DNA of 36,230 nt from Phaeodactylibacter sp. (GTDB lineage: Bacteria > Bacteroidota > Bacteroidia > Chitinophagales > Saprospiraceae). This document shows positions 26,807 to 34,566 of the stretch, one piece after another (position 1 is the first letter of the stretch; every line of letters begins with the position of its first letter). The notes below the pieces were generated by a model that was not told where the DNA came from, did no database searches, and saw only the letters and a program-made list of their open reading frames with translations. The position numbers and the translations under genes are program-made. The stretch spans positions 1 through 36,230 of the forward strand of contig JAGFJE010000069.1 in the NCBI GenBank assembly GCA_024103175.1, in the 5' to 3' direction.

Positions 26807-26904
26807 ACTCAAAAATAACCAATTGGCAGGCGCCAAACTGCACCGAAGTAGTGATAAAAAAGTATTTATCTGTATTTCTATCCTGGAAATCAATTGAGCC
26901 GCTT

Positions 26905-26912
26905 TAACTTTG
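26905..26912 (+). promoter_or_regulatory. -7 box (TAACTTTG) for the DoxX gene
   Basis: TAACTTTG matches TAnnTTTG exactly and ends 44 bp before the DoxX ATG at 26957. It lies downstream of an in-frame TTG at 26894, which argues that the shorter ATG start is the real one. No clear -33 TTG at the right distance. Confidence 0.4.
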
Positions 26913-26956
26913 CCCCTCTATTCTTGTTAGAGGATAAAAAAGGAAAAAACAGATTT

Positions 26957-27352
26957 ATGCCCACATCGAGACAAAACGACATTGCCTTATTACTCCTGCG
27001 CCTCACCTTCGGCGGCGCCATGATCTACGGCCACGGCTGGGGCAAGCTGATGCGCCTGCTGGGCGATGAGCCCATCAAATTTTACAATTTCATGGGGTTG
27101 GGGCCGGAGATATCCCTTGGCCTGGCGGCCTTTGCCGAAGTGGGCTGCGCCCTATTGGTGATTTTGGGGCTGTTCACGCGCTGGGCTACCGTCCCGCTGG
27201 TGATCACCATGATGGTGGCCATCTCCACCAACCTGGGCGAAGGGTTCGGGCAGGTGGAAAAGGCGCTGCTCTTCCTGACGGCCTTCCTTTCCCTGCAATT
27301 CACCGGGGCGGGCTGGTACTCGCTGGATGCGCAGGTGAGAAACAGGGGTTGA
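26957..27352 (+). CDS. DoxX family membrane protein
   Basis: A 131-residue protein with four hydrophobic segments and the DoxX pattern LLLRLTFGGAMIYGHGWGKL at the N-terminus, then FAEVGCALLVILGLFTRWA and PLVITMMVAI. DoxX proteins are small quinone-linked or redox-related inner-membrane proteins of mostly undefined role; some form complexes with thiol-disulfide or oxidoreductase partners. The ATG at 26957 gives a normal length; an earlier TTG frame would add 21 charged residues. It is divergent from the kinase and followed by a low-complexity repeat and apbE. Confidence 0.88.
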   Translation: MPTSRQNDIALLLLRLTFGGAMIYGHGWGKLMRLLGDEPIKFYNFMGLGPEISLGLAAFAEVGCALLVILGLFTRWATVPLVITMMVAISTNLGEGFGQVEKALLFLTAFLSLQFTGAGWYSLDAQVRNRG

Positions 27353-27431
27353 TTTTTGATTTTTGATTTTTGATGTTTGATGTTTGATGTTTGATTTGCG
27401 ATGTTTGATTTGCGATGTTTGATTTGCGATG
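27350..27431 (+). repeat. Iterated TTTTTGA / TGTTTGA / TTTGCGATG array
   Basis: After the DoxX stop come TTTTTGA units (three), TGTTTGA units (three), then the TTTGCGATG unit three times to 27431. Complementary words (AAATCAAAAATC, CGTCAAAAATC) occur at 27476-27524, so the transcript could fold back on itself before apbE. It fills most of the 205-bp gap and no gene is seen in it. Confidence 0.85.
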
Positions 27432-27557
27432 TGAGCCCCTCTGAGCCACTGGGCGCCAGACATCATAAATCAAAAATTTCAGCCGGCTCGCAAAGACGGC
27501 CACACGTCAAAAATCAAAAATCGAACATTCTCCTTCGGCTAAGTCAATTTCATTCCA

Positions 27558-28640
27558 ATGCAAAGAAACCTCGTCTACTTAATAATTCTCCTCCTTCTCC
27601 TCGGCTGCTCTTCGGGTGATCAACCGCCCTCCGCCAACTACATCAAGCTGGAAGGCAGGACCATGGGCACCACCTACCATATCACTTACAGTGACGGGCA
27701 GCAGCGGGATTATCAGCAGAGTATTGACTCCCTGCTGGAGATCGTTAACCTGGAGGTATCCACCTACATCGGGCAATCCACCATTTCCCGTTTCAACCAG
27801 GCGGACAGTACCCTCAACCTGAGTTATGACCCGCGCACCGAAGCAACAGAGGGCTACTCCAACCACCATTTTCTGGCGAATTATTTCAAGGCCGGGGAAG
27901 TATACGAAGCCTCGGAAGGGTATTTCGACCCGACGATCATGCCGTTGGTCAACTACTGGGGGTTTGGATACACACCGAAAAAGGTAGTGGGAGAGGTGGA
28001 CAGCATGGCGGTCGATTCCCTGATGGAATTCGTAGGCTTCGAAAAAGTCACCCTGGCCATAAAGGGCCAGGACAGCCTGCTGGTGAAAGCCGCCCCGGGC
28101 GTACAGCTTGATTTTAGCGCCCTGGCCAAAGGATACGGCGTCGATGCGGTTGCCGGCTTGCTGACATCAAAGGGCATAGGCCATTACATGGTGGAGATCG
28201 GCGGAGAAGTGGCTGCCCGCGGGCAGAGCCCCCGTGGGGGCGACTGGAAGATCGGTATCAATGTGCCCCGGGAGGAAGCCGGCGCGCAGGACATACAAAC
28301 GGCCGTCCCTCTCCACAACCTGGCGCTGGCAACTTCGGGCAATTACCGCAACTTCTACGAGGCCAATGGCCAGAAATACAGCCACACCATCAGCCCCTTC
28401 ACCGGTTTCCCGGAGCGGAGTATCCTGCTGAGCGCTTCCGTTTTCGCCCCCGATTGCATGACGGCCGACGCCTACGCCACCGCCTTCATGGCCATGGGGC
28501 TGGAGCGCGCCTTTGCCCTGGCCAGCCGCCTGCCCGATGTCGAAGGATACTTCCTCTTCAACCAGGAAGATGGCACATTGGGCGTGCGCTATACCGAAGG
28601 CCTGCGGCCATTATTTGAAAATGAGGGTGATAAACAATAA
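27558..28640 (+). CDS. apbE: FAD:protein FMN transferase, lipoprotein (ApbE family)
   Basis: A lipoprotein signal ends in LLGC with Cys17 as the lipidated residue. The rest carries ApbE motifs: GRTMGTTYHI, GYFDPTIMPLVNYWGFG, QLDFSALAKGYGVD, IGGEVAARG, LATSGNYRNFY, HTISPFTGFP and the metal/FAD site in DCMTADAYATAFMAMG. ApbE transfers FMN from FAD to a Thr of target proteins (D-S/T-G-A-T) on the outer face of the membrane, for example NqrB/NqrC and RnfG/RnfD. No such target is present in the window. The length, 360 residues, is typical. The exonuclease gene starts 35 bp downstream and may share its transcript, though a functional link is not obvious. Confidence 0.93.
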   Translation: MQRNLVYLIILLLLLGCSSGDQPPSANYIKLEGRTMGTTYHITYSDGQQRDYQQSIDSLLEIVNLEVSTYIGQSTISRFNQADSTLNLSYDPRTEATEGYSNHHFLANYFKAGEVYEASEGYFDPTIMPLVNYWGFGYTPKKVVGEVDSMAVDSLMEFVGFEKVTLAIKGQDSLLVKAAPGVQLDFSALAKGYGVDAVAGLLTSKGIGHYMVEIGGEVAARGQSPRGGDWKIGINVPREEAGAQDIQTAVPLHNLALATSGNYRNFYEANGQKYSHTISPFTGFPERSILLSASVFAPDCMTADAYATAFMAMGLERAFALASRLPDVEGYFLFNQEDGTLGVRYTEGLRPLFENEGDKQ

Positions 28641-28675
28641 ATTTACCCGGCAAGTTTGCCCACACTGATAAAAAC

Positions 28676-29503
28676 ATGTTAATGGATTTCAAGCTCGACC
28701 GCGACCTGATCTTTCTCGACCTCGAAGCTACCGGCCTGAACGTCATCCGCGACCGCATCCTACAGATCGCCATGATCAAGTATTTCAAGGACGGCCGCGA
28801 GCCCGAGGAATTATCCATGCTCATCAACCCCGGCATCCCCATTTCCGAAGAGGCCATGCAGGTACACGGCATTACGCCCAAAGACGTGGCCAACAAGCCC
28901 ACCTTCCAGCAAGTGGCGGAAAGGCTCCTGGAGTTTATCGGCAACGCCGACCTGGCCGGTTACAATTCCAACCGCTTCGACATCCCCATGCTGATGGAAG
29001 AGTTCGCCCGCGTCGGCCTGGAACTCGACCTTTCCCGCCGCCGCACCATCGACGTGCAGCGCATCTTTTACAAGATGGAACCCCGCACCCTCAAGGCCGC
29101 CCTCAAGTTCTACTGCGATGAAGACATGGAAGACGCCCATGACGCTCTGGCCGACGTAAAAGCCACCGTCGCCGTCTTCCAGGGCCAACTGGAGCGCTAC
29201 CGCGGTGTCGACCACATCGATGACGACGGCAACAAAACCACCGCTCCCATCATTAAAGATGTACAGGCCCTGCACGATTTTACCAACGATATGCGTTTTG
29301 TGGATGCGACCCAGAAGATGAAGTACGACACCAACGGCGAGATCGTCTTCAATTTCGGGAAATACAACGGGAAACCCGTCGCCGCCACCCTTTCGCGGGA
29401 CAAGCAGTACTACAACTGGATACTCAACAAGGAGTTTTCTTCCCAGGTAAAGCAGGTCGTCAAAAAGCTGGTCAAGGAATATGAGCGGAATAATCAGAAG
29501 TAG
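28676..29503 (+). CDS. DEDDh 3'-5' exonuclease (DnaQ-like)
   Basis: Residues 8-175 form the DnaQ/RNase T exonuclease fold with ExoI FLDLEATG (Asp15, Glu17), ExoII NSNRFDIPML (Asp102) and ExoIII HDALADVKAT (His155, Asp160), the full DEDDh set. It degrades DNA or RNA from 3' ends with two metal ions. Residues 215-275 form a small C-terminal domain, INGE-like: GEIVFNFGKYNGKPVAATLSR and DKQYYNWILN, related to the extension found on exonuclease X and some DUF3820-like proteins. The 3' end overlaps the next gene by 23 bp in another frame. The likely role is DNA repair or RNA processing in the cytoplasm. An ATG at 28682 is an alternative start. Confidence 0.93.
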   Translation: MLMDFKLDRDLIFLDLEATGLNVIRDRILQIAMIKYFKDGREPEELSMLINPGIPISEEAMQVHGITPKDVANKPTFQQVAERLLEFIGNADLAGYNSNRFDIPMLMEEFARVGLELDLSRRRTIDVQRIFYKMEPRTLKAALKFYCDEDMEDAHDALADVKATVAVFQGQLERYRGVDHIDDDGNKTTAPIIKDVQALHDFTNDMRFVDATQKMKYDTNGEIVFNFGKYNGKPVAATLSRDKQYYNWILNKEFSSQVKQVVKKLVKEYERNNQK

Positions 29504-30353
29504 CCTTTTTCTTACCCTGATAACCATGGGTATGCCCGCCTGTTACGAGCCGGTGGAAGGCTGCCTGGACGTGGAAGCGGTCAATTACAACCTCGAAGCG
29601 GATAAAAACAACAGCGAAGAATGCACGTACCCCAAAGTGCGCCTGGCGGTACAGCACCGCTACCGCAAAGACGATACCCTGTACGCCTTCCGCCTGGTGG
29701 ATTCCGTTTACTTCGACGCCCAGGGCAACCCTTTCCGCCTGAATAATGTTCGTTTTTATATATCCAACTTCCATCTCATTTACACCAACGGCCAGGAAAA
29801 GGAAATGGATGAAACCATCGAGGTGGAAATACCGCAACCCGATGGAACGAGCCTCACACGCACCATAGAAGATAATTTTTCCCTGATCAGCCCGCGCGTC
29901 ACCCAAAATTACACGATCGGAACCCTGAAAGAATCCGGAACCCTGCAGGAGGTCCGGTTTGCCGTAGGCGTGGAAGGGGTAGCCAATGTCGCCGACCCGG
30001 CATCCTTTCCCAGCGGCCACCCGCTAAGCCTGGTGGACAGCAGCCTGTACTTCAACCAGGATTCGGGTTATGTGTTTGAATACATAGAGCTGTTCCGCGA
30101 CACCACCGCTGCTGATACCATTCCGGTAACCCTCCGGATCGGAACGCCGGAATACCTGAGGGAGGTGCGCTTACCGGTGAGCCTTGAGAAAAGCCGGGGG
30201 TTCCACCTCCTGCTGACCCTGCAGGTGGATTACAGCCGCTGGTTTGGCGCCATCAACGCCCGGCAAGACAGCCCGGAGCAGCTCAAGGAGAAAATTGTCG
30301 CAAATCTGGCAGAATCCTTTTCTGTGGTTGCGGCAGTGCTGCAGAGCCAGTAA
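29481..30353 (+). CDS. MbnP-like lipoprotein (290 aa)
   Basis: A lipoprotein signal ends MPAC with Cys21. Residues 27-50 hold a GCLDVEAVNYN...CTYP segment, a cysteine-bounded motif common at the N-terminus of Bacteroidota surface proteins. The rest resembles the MbnP family, named for the copper-binding partner of the diheme protein MbnH: VRFYISNFHLIY, the VRFAVGVEG strand, FPSGHPLS and the ending DYSRWFGAINAR. In family members I know of, the region after HPLS carries one or two Trp residues; here it reads SSLYFNQDSGYVF, with Phe in that position. It overlaps the exonuclease gene by 23 bp. Co-occurrence with MauG-like genes supports the MbnP assignment. Confidence 0.75.
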   Translation: MSGIIRSSLFLTLITMGMPACYEPVEGCLDVEAVNYNLEADKNNSEECTYPKVRLAVQHRYRKDDTLYAFRLVDSVYFDAQGNPFRLNNVRFYISNFHLIYTNGQEKEMDETIEVEIPQPDGTSLTRTIEDNFSLISPRVTQNYTIGTLKESGTLQEVRFAVGVEGVANVADPASFPSGHPLSLVDSSLYFNQDSGYVFEYIELFRDTTAADTIPVTLRIGTPEYLREVRLPVSLEKSRGFHLLLTLQVDYSRWFGAINARQDSPEQLKEKIVANLAESFSVVAAVLQSQ

Positions 30354-30487
30354 GTTGAAAGCCCGATAGAGGCCGGAAGGGAAATACTTTGGCACACAGC
30401 CCTTTCTTATTTCCACAAGCCTCTACCGTATTTCCGCTCAGAGTAAAACACACACCTTCTGCCCTGATATCATCATTCCTAATCTAA

Positions 30488-31666
30488 ATGAATTCATCTA
30501 TGAAGCATTTATTCTTCATGATCCCTCTGGCCGCCGCCCTGCTTTTCGGCGGATGCAATAATACCGATGATGAGGGGCAGCCGGGCAGGGCCGACCTGGA
30601 GCTATCCTTCGAACCCATAACTGAAAAACCGAACATCGGTGATGTGGTCACTTTTCAGGCCAAGCTGTTCAACCGGGGGCCGCTGGCCGCTGATGGGGTA
30701 ACTGTCGAAAATACCGTGCCTGAAGGTTTTACGCAGGTGGGCGACATCAACGCCGGCGGCGTATTCACCGCTCCTCCCGTTATCCGCTGGGCCGGCCTCA
30801 GCATCCAACCGGAGGAGACGATCACCCTTTCTTTCACCGCCGTAGCCGGAAAGCCCGGGGGTGACATCGGATTTACCCATAGCGCCCAGGTGACGGCCAG
30901 CAACCAGCCCGACCCGGATTCTACCCCGAATAACGCAAGCGGGGCGCCCAAGGAAGACGATGAAGCGGTTTTACACCTGATCCCCCTGGCCGGAGAGGTG
31001 AGCCTGAACTTCAAAGCTTCGTACGGGCAGGACCCCCTGGTGATGTTCGAACGCGAATATGCCTATGAAGACAATATGGCCATCAAAATGCAGCTCTTCC
31101 AGTTCTACCTCTCGGAAGTGAACCTGCTGCGGGAGGATGAGCGGGTGCCCGTAATGGACGTGGGGCTCATTTCCTTTGGCGATGTCTACACTGATGAGCA
31201 GGCCCTGGCAGGCAAAAGCAGCGGCACGCTGGTTGCCCCTCCCGGCAATTATACCGGCATAGAATTCGGATTCGGGTTGACGCCCGAACTCAACGCCACC
31301 ATTCCCCCGGATTATCCGCTGGGGCACCCCCTTTCCGAAAACTACTGGGAGGCCGCCAGCAGCTACATTTTCTTCAAGTTTGAAGGCAACGCCGACCTGG
31401 AGCCCAACGGCGAGTTTTCCGACAAGCTCACCTTCCACGTCGGCGGCAACGGCAACTACCGGCAGCTGTCCTTCGACAAGCCGATTGCCATCGAAGACGA
31501 AAAAGAGCTGACGCTGCAGTTCAACATCGACCTGCAGAAGATGCTCGTCGACCAGAATACCGGCGAGTACCTCGACTTCCGGCAGGTGACGCAGAGCCAC
31601 AGCAACGAATCGCCATCGGCTACCTTCCTGGCCGACCACGTAGCCGAAGCGGTAGAACTGGAATGA
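30488..31666 (+). CDS. Lipoprotein with DUF11 domain fused to an MbnP-like domain (392 aa)
   Basis: A lipoprotein signal ends FGGC with Cys23 (start ATG 30488; ATG at 30500 is also possible). Residues 35-155 form a DUF11-type beta-sandwich: DVVTFQAKLFNRGPLAADGV, VTVENTVPEGF and ETITLSFTAVA, typical of cell-surface repeat domains. Residues 170-390 are MbnP-like: LFQFYLSEVNLL, YTGIEFGFGLTPE, LGHPLSENYWEAASSYIFFKFEG and FNIDLQKML. A Trp is kept in the HPLS region (NYWEAASSY), unlike the protein at 29481. The stop overlaps the start of the first MauG-like gene by four bases (ATGA), so translation is coupled. The DUF11 fusion is unusual and could place the copper domain away from the membrane. Confidence 0.8.
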   Translation: MNSSMKHLFFMIPLAAALLFGGCNNTDDEGQPGRADLELSFEPITEKPNIGDVVTFQAKLFNRGPLAADGVTVENTVPEGFTQVGDINAGGVFTAPPVIRWAGLSIQPEETITLSFTAVAGKPGGDIGFTHSAQVTASNQPDPDSTPNNASGAPKEDDEAVLHLIPLAGEVSLNFKASYGQDPLVMFEREYAYEDNMAIKMQLFQFYLSEVNLLREDERVPVMDVGLISFGDVYTDEQALAGKSSGTLVAPPGNYTGIEFGFGLTPELNATIPPDYPLGHPLSENYWEAASSYIFFKFEGNADLEPNGEFSDKLTFHVGGNGNYRQLSFDKPIAIEDEKELTLQFNIDLQKMLVDQNTGEYLDFRQVTQSHSNESPSATFLADHVAEAVELE

Positions 31667-32814
31667 AACGAGTGCCCTTTCACGCAGTACACTCCGTACA
31701 CAAATCCAGGCAACGTGCAGGTTACGGAGTTAAAAAACGGAATTTTATCTTCAGGCCACACATCATATTATCGGGGCTTGCCTTCAGCCTCTTCAGTTGC
31801 TCGGGCGGCGAAACGGCTATCCCCCCCGCCGGCGAGCCCTACCTGCTGGCCCTGCCCGCCCAGTATTCCACCCCCAACCTGCCCGAAGACAACCCTATGA
31901 CGGTAGCGGGCGTGGAGCTGGGCCGCCGCCTGTTCTACGACCCCATCCTGTCGGCGGACAGCAGCCGGTCCTGCGCGTCCTGCCACCTGCCCGAACGGGC
32001 CTTTACGGATGGGAAATCGATTGCCACAGGCGTCAACGAGCGCCCCGGGCGCCGCAATGCCCAGTCGCTTGCCAATGCCGCCTATCAGTACCGGGGCCTG
32101 TTCTGGGACGGCCGTTCGGCCACTCTCGAAGAGCAGGCGCTCCTCCCCGTAGAAGACCCCAATGAGATGGGGCACGACTGGGCGGAAGTGGAGCGGTCGC
32201 TGCGGCGCCACCCCTCCTACCCCGCCTGGTTTGCCGCCGCTTTCGAAACCACCGATACTTCACAGATCACCCGCCGGCTGGCGGCCAAGGCGCTGGCGCA
32301 ATTCGAAAGAACCCTCATCAGCGCCGGATCGAAGTACGACCGGGTGAAACGGGGGGAAGCCACCTTCACCGAAATGGAGGAGAGAGGCCAACATATTTTT
32401 TTCGACACCTCGGAGGAACTGCCGGAGGGAGAATGCGGCCATTGCCACACCCCTCCCCTGTTCACCGACCAGACGTATATGAACAACGGCATAACCGAAG
32501 CGCCGGCCCTGGCTGATTTCCGGGACAAAGGCCGGGGCGAGGCCACCGGGCAGTATTTTGACAACGGCCGCTTCCGCGTGCCCAGCCTGCGCAATGTGGC
32601 GCTGACCGCCCCCTACATGCACGACGGCCGCTTCGCCACCCTGGAGGAAGTGATCGAACATTACAACCAGGGCGGCCATTACAGCGAGAACGTTGACCCC
32701 AAGATCAGAAAATTACACTTGTCTGACACAGATAAGCTGGCCCTGAAGGCTTTCCTCGAAACCCTGACCGACAGTACATTTGTTAACAATCCGGAGTTTC
32801 GCAACCCATTTTAA
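31663..32814 (+). CDS. Diheme cytochrome c peroxidase/MauG-like lipoprotein (383 aa)
   Basis: A lipoprotein signal lies at residues 28-46 (SLFSC, Cys46). Two c-type hemes are bound at CASCH (104-108) and CGHCH (258-262). FWDGRSATLEEQ holds Trp148 between the hemes, and APYMHDGRF near 319 offers a Met at the distal-ligand position seen in bacterial cytochrome c peroxidases rather than the Tyr of MauG. The family either reduces hydrogen peroxide or, as in MauG and MbnH, oxidises tryptophan residues of a partner. Translation is coupled by an ATGA overlap to the MbnP-like gene before it, which favours the second role here. The second copy follows 23 bp downstream. Confidence 0.93.
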   Translation: MKRVPFHAVHSVHKSRQRAGYGVKKRNFIFRPHIILSGLAFSLFSCSGGETAIPPAGEPYLLALPAQYSTPNLPEDNPMTVAGVELGRRLFYDPILSADSSRSCASCHLPERAFTDGKSIATGVNERPGRRNAQSLANAAYQYRGLFWDGRSATLEEQALLPVEDPNEMGHDWAEVERSLRRHPSYPAWFAAAFETTDTSQITRRLAAKALAQFERTLISAGSKYDRVKRGEATFTEMEERGQHIFFDTSEELPEGECGHCHTPPLFTDQTYMNNGITEAPALADFRDKGRGEATGQYFDNGRFRVPSLRNVALTAPYMHDGRFATLEEVIEHYNQGGHYSENVDPKIRKLHLSDTDKLALKAFLETLTDSTFVNNPEFRNPF

Positions 32815-32837
32815 CCGGGACGATAAAATATTTTGCC

Positions 32838-33959
32838 ATGAAAATTAAACTGCTTGCCGCCACCCTTCTCACTATCCTGCTGGCCGTCACCGCCTGCCAG
32901 GACGATGGGCCCATCGTAGAATGCGACCCCTGCGTGGATGATGATCTCATCGATGCTACCTACAACCCGCAACCTTACGAACTGGAAGTCCCGGAATGGT
33001 TTCCCAATCCCATCATTCCTCCGGACAACCCCATGACCGTGGAAGGCATCGCCCTGGGCCGGCGCCTGTTCTTCGATCCCATCCTGTCCAGCGACAGCAC
33101 CCAGTCGTGCGCGTCCTGCCATAACCCGCAGCTCAGCTTCACCGACGGGCTCAAGGTGAGCACCGGCGTTCTGGGCATCGAAGGGCGGCGGTCCTCCATG
33201 CCCATCGTCAACATGGCGTTCAACAACAAAGGCTTCTTCTGGGACGGCCGCTCCGCCACCCTCGAGGAGCAGGCCCTGCTGCCGATAGAAGACCATACCG
33301 AACTCAATGAAACCTGGGAAAACGTGATAGAGAAATTCAGGCGCCACAAGGATTACCCCGCTATGTTCCGCCAGGCATTCGGCATCGAAAAGAAAAGCGA
33401 GATCAGCAAAGAGCTGGCGGTGAAGGCCATCGCCCAGTTCGAGCGCACCCTGGTCAGCTACCAGTCGCGCTTCGACAAGATCGTATGGGAGCAGGTGGGC
33501 TGGCCCACCGATTCGGAACAGCGCGGGCGAGACCTGTTCTTCGTCGAATTCGCCAACAACAGCCTGGACCACCCGGGCTGCTCGCACTGCCACGGCAGCG
33601 CCCTGTTTACAGAGAACAACTATTTCAACAACGGCATCGACTCGGTCGCTACTCTCAGCGACTTTGCCGATTACGGCCTGGGGGAAGTCACCGGCAACCT
33701 CTACGATAACGGCAAGTTCCGCGCCCCTACCCTGCGCAATATCGCTCTGACGGCGCCCTATATGCACGACGGGCGGTTCAATACCCTGGGAGAAGTGCTC
33801 GACCATTATGCTTCCGGGGGCCATGGTGTATCGAATGAGGACGCCAACATACAGCCCTTTACCCTGACCGAACAACAAAAGCAGGACCTCATCGCTTTCC
33901 TCAACATGCTGACGGATACTTCTTTTGTCAATAACCCGGATTTCCATTCTCCTTTTTAG
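32838..33959 (+). CDS. Second diheme cytochrome c peroxidase/MauG-like lipoprotein (373 aa)
   Basis: A lipoprotein signal ends VTAC with Cys20. Hemes bind at CASCH (91-95) and CSHCH (248-252); Trp135 lies in FWDGRSATLEEQ and Met309 in APYMHDGRF, as in the first copy. The two proteins share the same layout and many motifs (ERTL, LFFDPIL, NNGI), so they arose by duplication. A feature absent from the first copy is CDPC at residues 29-32, a CxxC without the heme histidine, just after the lipid Cys. The gene ends the cluster; a strong terminator follows 125 bp later. Like its neighbour it could act on either of the two MbnP-like proteins. Confidence 0.93.
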   Translation: MKIKLLAATLLTILLAVTACQDDGPIVECDPCVDDDLIDATYNPQPYELEVPEWFPNPIIPPDNPMTVEGIALGRRLFFDPILSSDSTQSCASCHNPQLSFTDGLKVSTGVLGIEGRRSSMPIVNMAFNNKGFFWDGRSATLEEQALLPIEDHTELNETWENVIEKFRRHKDYPAMFRQAFGIEKKSEISKELAVKAIAQFERTLVSYQSRFDKIVWEQVGWPTDSEQRGRDLFFVEFANNSLDHPGCSHCHGSALFTENNYFNNGIDSVATLSDFADYGLGEVTGNLYDNGKFRAPTLRNIALTAPYMHDGRFNTLGEVLDHYASGGHGVSNEDANIQPFTLTEQQKQDLIAFLNMLTDTSFVNNPDFHSPF

Positions 33960-34084
33960 GGGCCGGCCGGAGACTGATTTGGGCCCGGGTAAACCTTCTG
34001 TTGAATCGGGTAAGAAAAGATGAGGGCAGTGTTGGGCGCCTTCCCCTTTCTCTTACTACGGGCCGCCTGAAGGCAGCCCGCCCG

Positions 34085-34126
34085 AAAAAAAAGCTCCCGC
34101 AGCATCAGCCTGCGGGAGCTTTTTTT
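34085..34126. terminator. Strong bidirectional intrinsic terminator
   Basis: GCTCCCGCAG (34093-34102), a seven-base loop, CTGCGGGAGC (34110-34119) is a perfect ten-pair GC-rich stem, flanked by eight A on the left and seven T on the right. It ends the MbnP/MauG transcription unit and would also stop transcription from the opposite side. Confidence 0.92.
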
Positions 34127-34150
34127 GCCCTGTCAAGGGGCAGACATAGA

Positions 34151-34202
34151 TTTTTTTCAACTTTTTTTCCCGTTTTTTTCCGTCTTTTTTATATCTTTTT
34201 TT
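34151..34202. other. Phased T-tracts (likely intrinsic DNA bend)
   Basis: Five runs of six to seven T begin at 34151, 34162, 34173, 34185 and 34196, a spacing of about 11-12 bp. Runs of A or T repeated in step with the helix turn produce intrinsic curvature. Confidence 0.7.
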
Positions 34203-34277
34203 CACGAATTAGACGCCAAAACACCTATTTATAAAGGACTCGAACTCTTTTTCCTAAATTATTTTTTCACAAAAGGC

Positions 34278-34445
34278 TATTTTTGTCCTTGTTTTCCCCT
34301 TGTATTATTAAGATGTTTGTAATGTCAAACGAAGATAAAGCCGGTAAACGAACCGGCGCACAAAATTGGGATAATTTACATGGGATTTAAGTTTGTCAAA
34401 TAGCAAGTCAGGTTTTATTGGGATAAACGATCTGACTTGCTATAA
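34278..34445 (+). ncRNA. Candidate structured small RNA
   Basis: TATTTTTG at 34278-34285 matches the TAnnTTTG -7 element. Downstream come three hairpins: GTTTG/CAAAC (34315-34330), GCCGGT-AAACGA-ACCGGC (34340-34357, perfect) and TAGCAAGTCAG/CTGACTTGCTA (34401-34442, perfect eleven pairs). No coding frame covers the block. No known RNA family is recognised and no T-run follows the last stem, so the call is tentative; the last stem could instead belong to a short minus-strand frame. Confidence 0.3.
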
Positions 34446-34566
34446 GACAAATTCCAATGCCAACCCAGGATTGACATCGAAAACATCTTCCTCTCTTCGA
34501 GGTATAAGATATAAAGATATTATTTTTCTCTCTTTTTCTGCTAGCTTTTGAGCTAGTTTTTCGTAC

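Noticed and set aside
32811..33947. 378-codon minus-strand frame opposite the second MauG-like gene
   Set aside because: The plus strand has two heme motifs and a lipobox; this is a shadow.
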